A DNA stretch of 64,000 bases from contig NZ_HG964446.1 of NCBI RefSeq assembly GCF_000689255.1, forward strand, positions 3,640,734 to 3,704,733. The letters are read 5' to 3'. The DNA comes from Mycobacterium triplex. Lineage in GTDB: Bacteria > Actinomycetota > Actinomycetes > Mycobacteriales > Mycobacteriaceae. The stretch's first letter is position 1. The number at the start of each line of letters is the position of its first letter. The position numbers and the translations under genes were made by a program. The notes beneath the pieces were generated by a model. The model did not search any database, was not told where the DNA came from, and saw only the letters and a list, made by a program, of their open reading frames with translations. Of the stretch, positions 15,835 to 23,917 are shown one piece after another.

Positions 15835-17049
15835 TCACCAACTGACCGGAAGTTCCTTCATGCCATAGATGTTGGTGTCCTTGAACTTGAGCTCCTCAGG
15901 CGAGACCGCGAGCTTAAGCCCGGGCAGCCGACGGGCCAATGTCGCGAATGCGACCTGCATCTCGACGCGAGCCAGGTTTGCTCCGATACACTGATGGGCG
16001 CCGTAGCCAAATCCTAAGTGTCCTCTAGTATTTCGACTGACATCGAAGATTTCGGGATTCTCGGCGTAGTCGACGTCCCAGTTTCCGGCGAGCAGGCTCA
16101 TCATCACGTATTCCCCGGCGCGGACCAATTGCCCTCCGATCATCACGTCCTCGGTCGCTATGCGATCGACCTGACTGTGCACGATGGACAGATAGCGCAT
16201 CAACTCCTCGACCACATTGGCGATGAAGACGGGATCATCGGTTTGGCCAAGCTGGGTGAATATGTCTGGATGTTCAAGCAGCACAACCGTCCCCAGGGAG
16301 ATCATATTGGCGGTGGTTTCATGGCCGGCCTGCATCATGATCACACTGTTCATGGCCGTGGTGGCGTGATCGAGCTGGCCGGTCGCCACATATTCCGTGA
16401 TGAGACGGCTGATCAAGTCGTCACCGGGCTCGCGCGCTTTGCGCTCCACCAGTTCTTCGATATAGACGTACATCGCTCCGAAGGCTTGACCCCGCTCCTC
16501 GTCGGAACGCCGGTGGTCCATTCCCACGGCAGTGTGGTGCTGGAACAGACCGAGATCTTCGGGCGGCACGCCGAGTAGCAGCGCAATCACCAATGACGGT
16601 ACTGGCAAGGCAAATTCACGCACCAGATCGGCCGGCGCGCCGCTGTCGATCATCTGGCCGAGATAGTCGTCGACCGTTTCCTGGATTTGCGGCCGCATCG
16701 ATTCGCAACGCCTGAAGGTGAAGTTGCTGGTCATCATGCGCCGCAATCGATTGTGCTCGGGATCGTCGGTCCGCGCGAACATCACCGGGACTTTATTGTC
16801 GGCGTCCTTGGGCATCATGGCGTCCGGAATGGTCTTTGCACTCAGGCTCGGGTCAACCAGCGCCGCCCTGATGTCCTGGTAGCGACTCACCACCCAGATC
16901 GGATTGCCTTGAAACATCGCACGCCGCAGCCCCGGTTGATCCCGCCAGTCCGCGAACTCCGCCGGCGGCGCAAGCGGACACTGCGCGGCCCGCGGTACAG
17001 GCAGTACAGGTAGGTCGGCGTCAGAGCGGACTTCGGAAGTTGTTGACAT
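15835..17049 (-). CDS. Cytochrome P450 (first of tandem pair)
   Basis: 404 aa, paralogous to the next gene. I-helix QAGHETTAN, ExxR EELMRYL, heme loop FGYGAHQCIGANLARVE. The start (MSTTSEVRSDADLPVLPVPR) is followed by the conserved QCPLAPPAEFADW. It is the first gene of the minus-strand operon and is divergent from a TetR gene at 17143, across 93 bp carrying repeated CAGTTA motifs, so TetR control is likely. The two P450s diverge most in the B-C loop (AKTIPDAMMPKDADNK against AQTFPDYLKTSDAAN), which suggests different substrates. Confidence 0.94.
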   Translation of the reverse strand: MSTTSEVRSDADLPVLPVPRAAQCPLAPPAEFADWRDQPGLRRAMFQGNPIWVVSRYQDIRAALVDPSLSAKTIPDAMMPKDADNKVPVMFARTDDPEHNRLRRMMTSNFTFRRCESMRPQIQETVDDYLGQMIDSGAPADLVREFALPVPSLVIALLLGVPPEDLGLFQHHTAVGMDHRRSDEERGQAFGAMYVYIEELVERKAREPGDDLISRLITEYVATGQLDHATTAMNSVIMMQAGHETTANMISLGTVVLLEHPDIFTQLGQTDDPVFIANVVEELMRYLSIVHSQVDRIATEDVMIGGQLVRAGEYVMMSLLAGNWDVDYAENPEIFDVSRNTRGHLGFGYGAHQCIGANLARVEMQVAFATLARRLPGLKLAVSPEELKFKDTNIYGMKELPVSW

Positions 17050-17072
17050 ATCCTGCGTTTCCCATTAATTGT

Positions 17073-17132
17073 CAGTTATCTGCCAGTTATGAAAGCCTAG
17101 AACCGCCCTTGTCGGCAGTCAACAGTCAGTTA
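17073..17132. promoter_or_regulatory. Repeated CAGTTA elements in P450/TetR divergent promoter
   Basis: CAGTTA occurs at 17073-17078, 17084-17089 and 17127-17132, with a related CAGTCAA at 17116. The first two are 11 bp apart, one helical turn. They lie between the divergent P450 and TetR starts and may be the TetR operator; not a strict palindrome. Confidence 0.45.
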
Positions 17133-17142
17133 GGCTGTGTCG

Positions 17143-17769
17143 ATGACAGCGCTGGAAGACCGGCAGTTGCGGGCAGACGCGGCCCGTAACGTCGAGCGCA
17201 TTCTTCGCGCCGCGCGCGCCGTCTACAGCGAATTGGGACCGGATGCAGCCATGGAAACGGTCGCGCACCGCGCCGGCGTCGGGGAACGGACGCTGTATCG
17301 CAGGTTCCCGACCAAAGGCGACCTGGTCCGCGCCGCCCTGGATCAGTGCATTGCCGAGGATCTCACCCCGGCGATTGACAATGCCCGTGGCAGCAAGGAT
17401 GCGCTGCGGGGCCTCACACAGCTGATCGAAGCCGCAATATCGCTTGGGGCCCATAACCAGAACCTCTTGATCGCCGCGCAGCGGGCCGGGTCGCTGACCG
17501 CCGATATCTCGGACTCACTGAACGACGCGCTCAACGAACTGGTCCGCGGGGGCCAGGGTGCCGGTGCCGTCCGCGCCGATCTGGTGGCCGAGGACATCTT
17601 GCGGTTGATCGCGATGCTCTACAGCGTGCTCTCCACGATGGACCCGGACAGCGACGGCTGGCGACGCTATGTGGCCCTGATCCTGGATGCGATATCGACC
17701 GGCGAGCGGCAACCACTGCCCCCGGCGGCTCCCTACTACATGTCCGAGCCGGACAGCTGGCCCCTCTAA
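17143..17769 (+). CDS. TetR-family regulator divergent from tandem P450s
   Basis: 208-aa one-component repressor. The N-terminal helix-turn-helix (about residues 13-60) reads NVERILRAARAVYSELG then VAHRAGVGERTLYRRFPTKGDLVRAAL, a canonical TetR_N pattern. The C-terminal ligand domain is alpha-helical (LTQLIEAAISLGAHNQNLLIAAQ). ATG 17143 is chosen; a GTG six bases upstream is possible. Position suggests that it represses the adjacent P450-P450-SDR operon and itself. Convergent with the mycofactocin-type SDR gene (5-nt gap). Confidence 0.9.
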   Translation: MTALEDRQLRADAARNVERILRAARAVYSELGPDAAMETVAHRAGVGERTLYRRFPTKGDLVRAALDQCIAEDLTPAIDNARGSKDALRGLTQLIEAAISLGAHNQNLLIAAQRAGSLTADISDSLNDALNELVRGGQGAGAVRADLVAEDILRLIAMLYSVLSTMDPDSDGWRRYVALILDAISTGERQPLPPAAPYYMSEPDSWPL

Positions 17770-17774
17770 GCGGA

Positions 17775-18575
17775 CTAGTTGATCGTCACCCCGGCGTCCA
17801 CCTTGAACTGCAGCCCCGTCACATATCTGGACTCATCGGACAAAAGGAACAGCACCGCGTTGCTGACGTCGGCGGGCTCCACGATCGGCGTGGGCATCGC
17901 ATTGATGAAGATGGGAACCAGATCCGGCCGTTCTTCGGAGAAGACACTTCCGATCGACGGCGGAATCATGCCGGTTGGGCAACCGGTGGGATGTACCGAA
18001 TTGACCCGCACGTTCTGGGCCGCCAATTCGTTGGCCAGCGCCAACGTCAGACCAACGACACCGTGCTTGGCCGCCGTATAGGGAAGCTGCAGGGGAAAGC
18101 CTTTGAGGGCGCCCGCGGAGCTGATGTTCACCAGGCTGCCGCCACCCTGGTCAAGCAGGTGTGGAATTGCGGCCGCGCAGGTGTTCCACACGCCGATCAG
18201 GTTGATGTCCACGACCGTACGCCAGTCGTCGGAAGTTGTTCTGTTCCAGGGCCCGACCGTCAGTACGCCGGCATTGGCGACCGCGCCGTCGAGGCCCCCT
18301 AGCTCGCCGACTCCGTCGTCGACTGCCTTGCGCAGCTCGGCCTCGTCACGGACGTCAACGACTCGACTCACGCAACGGCGGCCGGACTCGGTGACCAGCC
18401 GCACCGTCTCGTCGAGATCGTCCTGGGTCGCCAACGGATATTCGATCTCCGGCAAGGACTGGCAAATGTCGACCAGGATCAGATCGGCGCCTTCTTCGGC
18501 AAGCCGCAGCGCGTGGCCGCGTCCCATGCCCCGGGCGGCGCCGGTGATCAGAATGCGCTTACCGGCAACGCGCAC
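17775..18575 (-). CDS. Mycofactocin-type SDR (carveol-dehydrogenase-like)
   Basis: 266-aa SDR with GAARGMGRGHA cofactor loop, NAG, NISSAG and YTAAK active site. After beta-2 it carries the insertion seen in SDRs with tightly held NAD that use mycofactocin as electron acceptor: VDICQSLPEIEYPLATQDDL then ETVRLVTESGRR. The family therefore oxidises alcohols and passes electrons to mycofactocin; this is family knowledge, not shown here. GTG 18575 follows the upstream TAG directly. It is the last gene of the SDR-DapB-like-SDR operon. Confidence 0.88.
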   Translation of the reverse strand: MRVAGKRILITGAARGMGRGHALRLAEEGADLILVDICQSLPEIEYPLATQDDLDETVRLVTESGRRCVSRVVDVRDEAELRKAVDDGVGELGGLDGAVANAGVLTVGPWNRTTSDDWRTVVDINLIGVWNTCAAAIPHLLDQGGGSLVNISSAGALKGFPLQLPYTAAKHGVVGLTLALANELAAQNVRVNSVHPTGCPTGMIPPSIGSVFSEERPDLVPIFINAMPTPIVEPADVSNAVLFLLSDESRYVTGLQFKVDAGVTIN

Positions 18576-19658
18576 CTACTGCTCGCTCCACATGACACCG
18601 CGCATGGTTACCGACTGCGGAATGTCCTCGACCGCGATCAACCCTTTTGGCGCGCGGCACACCCAATCGATCGCATTGATTGCCCGGCCCGCCGTCGAGA
18701 TGCAGCCCGCGTCGGTCGAATCGTAAACCGGGTGTGAAACATGGGTGTTGATCTCCACTCGTGGTTCGCCCTCGACGACCACCCGATGCACGCCGGTGTG
18801 ACCGTCGGGCGGATACTCCCAGTCCGGCGCCGAGACGGACGTGAGCCTCGTGATGTGCTCGAGGGTGATTACCGGTTCGCCGTCGATCACGCCCTCGGTG
18901 GCAAATCGGACCGCGGCCATCTGCCCCGGCTCGACCGTCATCATCGTGCACTCGATGCGCTCCGTTGTGTACCAGGGTTCGACGCGCTGGCGCACTTCGT
19001 CGAGTTTGACGTCGAGATTGTCCGCCAGACTGCGGACCTGGCCACCCCACATCGACACGATGACCCCGGGCAGAAACATCATCGGCGAATCATCGTCTCT
19101 GGTCGATCCGAAACCCATTGCAGCGCCGGTGAACTCGGCATCATCGTAGTTCGCGTAGTCGAAGATCTCCTGCACTGTAATCGAATCCACCCGAGTGGTG
19201 AGGCTGACCGCTGAATGCACCAACGTATCGCCGGAGAAGCCCGGGTCGATGCCGTTGACATAGAGCGAGGCATTGCCGGCTTCGCAAGCGGCTTCCAAGG
19301 GCGCACGCAGCCAGTCTTCTGCGTGGCGGGGGGTGACCAACCAGACCATCGACGTGCCAACGACGTTGATGCCGGCCGCGAGGAACTTCGCCATCTGCTC
19401 GATGGCCTCCATCGGCCGCGTCTCGCCCTGAGACGTGTACACCACACAGTCCGCGCCGAGAGCGATCAACGCATCGATGTCATCGGTGGAGATGATGCCC
19501 GTCGGTCGGTCCAGCCCACAGAGCTCCGCCGCGTCCTTGCCGATCTTGTCTGGGCTAGCGGCGTGCACGCCGACCAGCTCGAGATCGGGCCGTCCGATGA
19601 TCGCTCGCAGCGAATGCCGCCCCACGTTGCCGGTGGAGAATTGAATTACTTTGCGCAT
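18576..19658 (-). CDS. DapB-like NAD(P)-binding dehydrogenase, copy 1
   Basis: 360-aa protein with an N-terminal Rossmann fold (VIQFSTGNVGRHSLRAI) and the central layout of dihydrodipicolinate-reductase-like proteins (2,4-diaminopentanoate dehydrogenase-type): GKDAAELCGL, VVYTSQGETRP, NVVGTSMVWL, NGIDPGFSGDTL. It is too long and divergent to be true DapB of lysine synthesis. Close relatives lie at 21336, 23918 and 58722. In mycobacteria such proteins accompany P450/SDR catabolic genes; the reaction is unknown. Its TAG stop is followed immediately by the GTG of the mycofactocin-type SDR. Confidence 0.82.
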   Translation of the reverse strand: MRKVIQFSTGNVGRHSLRAIIGRPDLELVGVHAASPDKIGKDAAELCGLDRPTGIISTDDIDALIALGADCVVYTSQGETRPMEAIEQMAKFLAAGINVVGTSMVWLVTPRHAEDWLRAPLEAACEAGNASLYVNGIDPGFSGDTLVHSAVSLTTRVDSITVQEIFDYANYDDAEFTGAAMGFGSTRDDDSPMMFLPGVIVSMWGGQVRSLADNLDVKLDEVRQRVEPWYTTERIECTMMTVEPGQMAAVRFATEGVIDGEPVITLEHITRLTSVSAPDWEYPPDGHTGVHRVVVEGEPRVEINTHVSHPVYDSTDAGCISTAGRAINAIDWVCRAPKGLIAVEDIPQSVTMRGVMWSEQ

Positions 19659-19707
19659 TTACGACTCGACTCTCTGCTGGTTCGGATTCGCCTCTAGCAC
19701 AAAAGGA

Positions 19708-20496
19708 TCAGTAGTCCGGTATCGGCAGCGGCGAATTGTTGGAGTCTATGCCGCCGTCAACATGGAAGATCGCATTGGTCGCGTAACAATCGCGCGTGGA
19801 GAGATACACGGCGAGCCGGCCCAAGTCCTCGACATCGCCGAGCCGATGCAGGGGCGTGGATTCCTGCATCTTCTCCAGCGACCCGGGCATCATGTCCAAG
19901 CTGCCCTTCAGCCCGTCGGTGGCGAACGAACCGAGCGCGATGGCGTTGACCCGAATTTTCGGTGCGAGCTCCTGGGCCATGGCGCGGGTGAGCGCCTCGA
20001 GCCCGCCCTTGGCTACGCAGTATGCAGTCAAAGCCCGAATGCCGAAGCGGGCCGAACCGGATGAGATGTTGATGATGGAGCCGTGCCCGGCATCTATCAT
20101 GTGTGGCGCCGCGAGCTGGCTCATGATGAAGGCAGAGGTCACACACCAGTCGAATGTGTGCTTGAAGTCTTCGTCGGTGATGTCCAGAAACCGCGCATAG
20201 GTGGAGCCTCCGACATTGTTGACAAGGATGTCGATGCGGCCGTATCGCTCCATCGTCGTATTGACGACTCGCTCGCCATCGGGTCGGCTTATCGCGTCAG
20301 CAACCAGTGCCAGCCCCTTGCCGCCGGAGTCCTCGATACCTGCGATCGTGGCAACAATGTCCGCCTCGGTGCGTGCGGTGCCGACGACCGTGGCACCTGC
20401 CTCCGCCAGAACCCTGGCAATGCCGGCGCCGACACCCTTGCCGGCGCCCGTAACGATCGCGACCTGTCCGTCCAGCCTGAACTGTTCCAATGCCAT
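19708..20496 (-). CDS. Short-chain dehydrogenase/reductase (7alpha-HSD-like)
   Basis: 262-aa classical SDR: TGAGKGVGAGIA cofactor loop, ARTEAD (Arg after beta-2 suggests NADP), NNVGGS, INISSGS, YCVAK, and IRVNAIALG after the active site. The closest family resemblance is to 7alpha-hydroxysteroid dehydrogenase/FabG-like proteins. It is the first gene of the minus-strand operon ending at 17775. The intergenic region to the divergent TetR gene holds the palindrome at 20552-20563, so repression by that TetR is likely. Confidence 0.87.
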   Translation of the reverse strand: MALEQFRLDGQVAIVTGAGKGVGAGIARVLAEAGATVVGTARTEADIVATIAGIEDSGGKGLALVADAISRPDGERVVNTTMERYGRIDILVNNVGGSTYARFLDITDEDFKHTFDWCVTSAFIMSQLAAPHMIDAGHGSIINISSGSARFGIRALTAYCVAKGGLEALTRAMAQELAPKIRVNAIALGSFATDGLKGSLDMMPGSLEKMQESTPLHRLGDVEDLGRLAVYLSTRDCYATNAIFHVDGGIDSNNSPLPIPDY

Positions 20497-20551
20497 CCCG
20501 GGCCCCTTCGATCGGTGTGACGTGCGCGCCGTTCAATCTACGAACTTTGCC

Positions 20552-20563
20552 TGACTAAAGTCA
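20552..20563. promoter_or_regulatory. Palindromic operator TGACTAAAGTCA
   Basis: Inverted repeat TGAC(T)nn(A)GTCA in the 211-bp region between the SDR (start 20496) and TetR (start 20708). The same motif appears at five other intergenic positions in this window; see findings. Likely TetR operator. Confidence 0.65.
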
Positions 20564-20707
20564 ATGAATTCGGAGGATACAGGCTGCCATCGGTGGTAGC
20601 ACGGCGATCACGCCCAAACCAGTACAGGTCTTTCTGACACATACAGGCCGTACTGGGTGAGCTACCCTCAAAATACCTAGGTGAGTCGGGTCAACTGAAG
20701 GAACGAA

Positions 20708-21307
20708 ATGGCTGTGACGGAGAGGGTGTCTGCGCGAGAAGCCAAGCGCTTGCAGACGAGGGAGAGACTGATGGGCGCCGCGATCGCCGAGTTCGCCAGG
20801 GCCGGAATGGCCGAGGCCGACGTCGGCGCCATCGTGGCCGCAGCGGGGGTCGCCCACGGAACCTTCTTCTTTCACTTCCCCACCAAGGAGCATGTTCTCC
20901 TCGAGCTGGAACGACGCGAAGAGGACCGCATCGCCAAGCAATTCGCGCAGTTCCTCAAATCCAAGCACGATCTGGCTGCGGCGCTGAGCGAAGCCGTCCG
21001 CTTGGTGGTCGGATTGGAGCGCCGACTGGGCGATCTTCTCTTCAATGACTTTCTTGCACTGCACTTTTCCCAAACTCGCCCCCCAACCGAGGACGGCCAG
21101 GACCACCCGTTGATCGTGTTAGTCGCCCAGGAGATCGCTCTTGCTCAAGAAAACGGCGAGACGGATCCGCAAGTCAACGCAATGAACAGTGCGGTGTTCT
21201 TCTTGCTGGGTCTCTACGCGTTGTTGATCACTACAAATCACTGGCCGACCGGCCACGAGCTACTCGACGACTTTGTCGCGAGGACGCTGCGGAGCATGCA
21301 GCCGTGA
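20708..21307 (+). CDS. TetR-family regulator, candidate for the TGACTnnnGTCA regulon
   Basis: 199 aa. N-terminal helix-turn-helix at about residues 14-60 (RERLMGAAIAEFARAGM, VAAAGVAHGTFFFHFPTKEHVLLEL), then an all-helical ligand domain (LSEAVRLVVGLERRLGDLLF, and a late VFFLLGLYALLIT segment). ATG 20708 has AAGGA about 6 nt upstream. It is divergent from the SDR gene, sharing a region with one copy of the palindrome, the usual arrangement of an autoregulated TetR. Convergent with the DapB-like gene at 21336. The ligand is unknown. Confidence 0.88.
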   Translation: MAVTERVSAREAKRLQTRERLMGAAIAEFARAGMAEADVGAIVAAAGVAHGTFFFHFPTKEHVLLELERREEDRIAKQFAQFLKSKHDLAAALSEAVRLVVGLERRLGDLLFNDFLALHFSQTRPPTEDGQDHPLIVLVAQEIALAQENGETDPQVNAMNSAVFFLLGLYALLITTNHWPTGHELLDDFVARTLRSMQP

Positions 21308-21335
21308 GCCGACGCCAACGACGTTCGCCGGGGAA

Positions 21336-22466
21336 CTAGGGACGGATGACACCGCGCAGCGGCATCAGGCCGAGCTCCTTATGGCTCATGAATCCCGGCG
21401 CGGCGTCCACGACGGCGGGGATCGCGTTCGCCGGACCCATCGCCGTCCACGTGTAGCCGGGCAGCGCGTAGCCGCCGTTCGGGTCCTGCGCCCCTTGCAT
21501 AATCAGCTCGGTGGACGAATCGCCCTCGATCACAATGCGGTAGTGGTAGTGCTGCGGCCAATCCTCTTGCGGCTCAATGGCATCAAACGTATCCATCGTG
21601 TATATCTCATGGAAGACAATCAGGGGCCTGCCGTCCACCCACGCCGTCCACTTATGATGCTGACGAGCTACGGTGCCCTTCTTGATCACACCCTTGAAAC
21701 CGGGCATATCGCTCGTCTCCCCTCCTTCGAAGGGAATGTCGCGGGTGGCAACACCGAGCTCCACTTCCGTCGTGTACTTCTCGACCTTCTTGCCCATGCC
21801 CTCGACGATCATCGCCAGCGACTGCGCGAACAATGGCCAAGCTTGCCCCAGCAGATTCGGGCCGTCTTCAAATCCCTCGGGATCGCTGCCCATCCCCATT
21901 TCAAACAGGTACTTCAGGGTGTCCCTGCCGAAATTCACCACCTCGTAGATGTGAATCATGTCGATCTGACTGACAATTCGGGCCAGCGTCAGCACGAGCA
22001 GATCGCCCGCGAAGCCCGGATTGACACCACCCGCATGAAACGAGGTCCCGCCTTCCAAACACGCCGCATGGATCTTGTCGATGTCCGCTTGGCTGTGCTC
22101 GGTTCGATACCACCAGGCCCCACCCGAGGCGACGACATTCTTTCCTGACCGCAGCAGACGACAGACCTCGTCGGGGTCGGACCACAGCGGCGCATAGAAT
22201 ACGCAGTCGGCATCAAGCGCCTCGATCACGGCCTTGTCGTTGGTCGCGAGCACACCGGTCGGCGTCTTGCCGCAGAGTTCGCCGGCATCCTTGCCCACCT
22301 TCTCCGGACGATTGCACAGCACGCCCACGACTTCGTAGGCAGGGTTATGTACGAAATGACGCAGCGCTATCGTTCCGACATTGCCTACGCCCCATTGGAT
22401 AACGCGATACTTCTTTTCGGTCGGGGCCTTTGTCGTCGTGGCGTGTTCTTCTTTGAATGTCGTCAC
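21336..22466 (-). CDS. DapB-like NAD(P)-binding dehydrogenase, copy 2
   Basis: 376 aa. Rossmann motif VIQWGVGNVGTIALRHF, GKDAGELCGKTPTG, VFYAPLWSDPDEV, NVVASGGAWW, GGVNPGFAGDLL. The middle and end differ from the other copies (FDAIEPQEDWPQHYHYR), so a different substrate is likely. A GTG start at 22466 is chosen because AAAGGAGAAGCA precedes it; upstream in-frame codons encode a low-quality extension. Palindromes at 22602 and 22832 lie in the shared upstream region with the epimerase-like gene. Mono-cistronic on the minus strand. Confidence 0.8.
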   Translation of the reverse strand: MTTFKEEHATTTKAPTEKKYRVIQWGVGNVGTIALRHFVHNPAYEVVGVLCNRPEKVGKDAGELCGKTPTGVLATNDKAVIEALDADCVFYAPLWSDPDEVCRLLRSGKNVVASGGAWWYRTEHSQADIDKIHAACLEGGTSFHAGGVNPGFAGDLLVLTLARIVSQIDMIHIYEVVNFGRDTLKYLFEMGMGSDPEGFEDGPNLLGQAWPLFAQSLAMIVEGMGKKVEKYTTEVELGVATRDIPFEGGETSDMPGFKGVIKKGTVARQHHKWTAWVDGRPLIVFHEIYTMDTFDAIEPQEDWPQHYHYRIVIEGDSSTELIMQGAQDPNGGYALPGYTWTAMGPANAIPAVVDAAPGFMSHKELGLMPLRGVIRP

Positions 22467-22601
22467 TGCTTCTCCTTTGCATGCACCGACGGGGTTGCGA
22501 CGAACTGCGGTGGCTAGCTCGCCGACAACTCGCCAGGCCCAAGCGACTGAGCGCGTGCTGAGCCTAGGCTTTTCCACGACATCGTGTCAACGGCTATCGG
22601 C

Positions 22602-22613
22602 TGACTAATGTCA
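22602..22613. promoter_or_regulatory. Palindromic operator TGACTAATGTCA
   Basis: Inverted repeat extending to CTGAC-n4-GTCAG (22601-22614), 135 bp upstream of the DapB-like GTG at 22466. Same motif as at 20552, 51129, 51278 and 53936. Confidence 0.6.
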
Positions 22614-22831
22614 GTATTTGAACTCGTTCTACCAGCAGCTATCGTGCCGCTCGGGTTAGTTGCGGGTGTACGACCACTTGCCGATCAGCCCCGCACACGC
22701 TGCTGAATATTGGTGGATTGATCGGGACTGGACCGTTCAACTGGCCGGTTTGGACCACCGCCCCGCGTCGCCCCGCGACTCGACAATCCCGGTAACAACG
22801 TTGCAGCTTCCTATTGACGACTCGCTAGTTA

Positions 22832-22849
22832 CACTGAGTACAGTCAGTG
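22832..22849. promoter_or_regulatory. Inverted repeat CACTGA-n6-TCAGTG
   Basis: CACTGAGTACAGTCAGTG, 65 bp upstream of the epimerase-like ATG at 22915. The arms are identical to those of the site at 53936-53953; one inner base departs from TGACTnnnGTCA. Well placed to overlap the promoter of the epimerase-like gene. Confidence 0.6.
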
Positions 22850-22914
22850 AGTTATTTGTCGGTTCAGTATGTGCGTCGCGCACATCCCGCTAGCGAGAAG
22901 AAGGGTTCCTGTCC

Positions 22915-23829
22915 ATGCTTCAAGACCAGAAGGTCCTGGTGACCGGAGGTACCGGCCAGATCGCGGGCCCGATTGCCGAGGACTTCGCCAGGAACAATGA
23001 GGTGTGGATTGCGGCACGGTTCAGCGACCCCAACCGGAAGTCAGAGCTCGAGGCGCTCGGAATCAAGACCGCTGTGTGGGACATGGACACCGGCGACAAC
23101 TCGATGCTGCCCGACGATTTCACCCATGTGGTCCATTCGGCGATCAACCTCAGTCCAGAGCATGACCGGGCCATCGCCAACAACGCTGAAGGGTCCGCGC
23201 TGCTGATGCAGCACTGCCGCAAGGCCAAAGCATTCCTGCATGTCTCGAGCACGTGTGTCTACAAGCCGCACGCAGATCATCCCAACCACGCTTATGCAGA
23301 GACCGACCCGCTCGGCGGTCTCGCCAGCTATGCGGAGGTATATCCGGTCGCGAAGCTCACGTCCGAGGGCAGTGTTCGCGCCGCCGCTCGCATGCTCGAC
23401 CTCCCCACCACTATCGCCCGGATGAACGTCGGATATAGCTGGACGGGTCATGGCGGATTGCCCGTCATGCAGTACCAGACCTTCAAGAATGGCCAACCGT
23501 GGTTGATACCAACGGGTTACAACAATCTCGGCTCGCCCATCGGCGGCGTTGACATCGCCGACCAGGCACACAAGCTGCTCGAAATTGCAACTGTCCCCGC
23601 GACCATCGTCAACTGGGGTGGAGATGACCCCGTGACGGATCAGCAAATGGGTGAATACGTCGCCGAACTCACCGGTGTGACCGCGGCGTTCGTCGAGTCG
23701 GCAGTCAGTTTTGACAGCTTCGCCTCAGACAACACCCGACGGGAGCAGCTCATCGGCAAGTGCTCGCAGCATTGGAAGGAAGGCGTCCGGGACACGTTTA
23801 CCAGGCTTGGCATCATCGGCGCCGACTAG
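22915..23829 (+). CDS. NAD-dependent epimerase/dehydratase-family protein (extended SDR)
   Basis: 304 aa. Rossmann start VLVTGGTGQIAGPIAEDFA, then VVHSAINLSPEHDRAIANNAEG, catalytic region HVSSTCVY (Ser/Thr) and YAEVYPVAKLTSE, where Tyr-x3-Lys reads YPVAK. WGGDDPVTDQQMGEYVAELTG near the C-terminus is typical of substrate-binding lobes of extended SDRs. Substrate unknown; nucleotide-sugar epimerase or dehydratase chemistry is possible, but the context (P450, DapB-like) points to small-molecule catabolism. The next gene on the same strand starts 88 nt downstream. Confidence 0.83.
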   Translation: MLQDQKVLVTGGTGQIAGPIAEDFARNNEVWIAARFSDPNRKSELEALGIKTAVWDMDTGDNSMLPDDFTHVVHSAINLSPEHDRAIANNAEGSALLMQHCRKAKAFLHVSSTCVYKPHADHPNHAYAETDPLGGLASYAEVYPVAKLTSEGSVRAAARMLDLPTTIARMNVGYSWTGHGGLPVMQYQTFKNGQPWLIPTGYNNLGSPIGGVDIADQAHKLLEIATVPATIVNWGGDDPVTDQQMGEYVAELTGVTAAFVESAVSFDSFASDNTRREQLIGKCSQHWKEGVRDTFTRLGIIGAD

Positions 23830-23917
23830 TCGCGCCGAAGAAAGCATCCGGGTAAGACGCGAAGCAATCGCAATCCACAAGAGACCAGCCACCATTGGTG
23901 GCGATTGGAGGTAAGCA

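Larger units (their letters stand above)
22467..22914. other. Divergent promoter region with two palindromes
   Basis: 448 bp between the DapB-like gene and the epimerase-like gene. It holds a palindrome at 22602-22613 and an 18-bp inverted repeat at 22832-22849. A 77-codon open frame at 22660-22893 has no recognisable features and is not called. Confidence 0.6.

Noticed and set aside
22660..22893. 77-codon frame between the DapB-like and epimerase-like genes
   Set aside because: No RBS, no recognisable domain, and it spans the 22832 inverted repeat; noncoding promoter DNA is a better reading.
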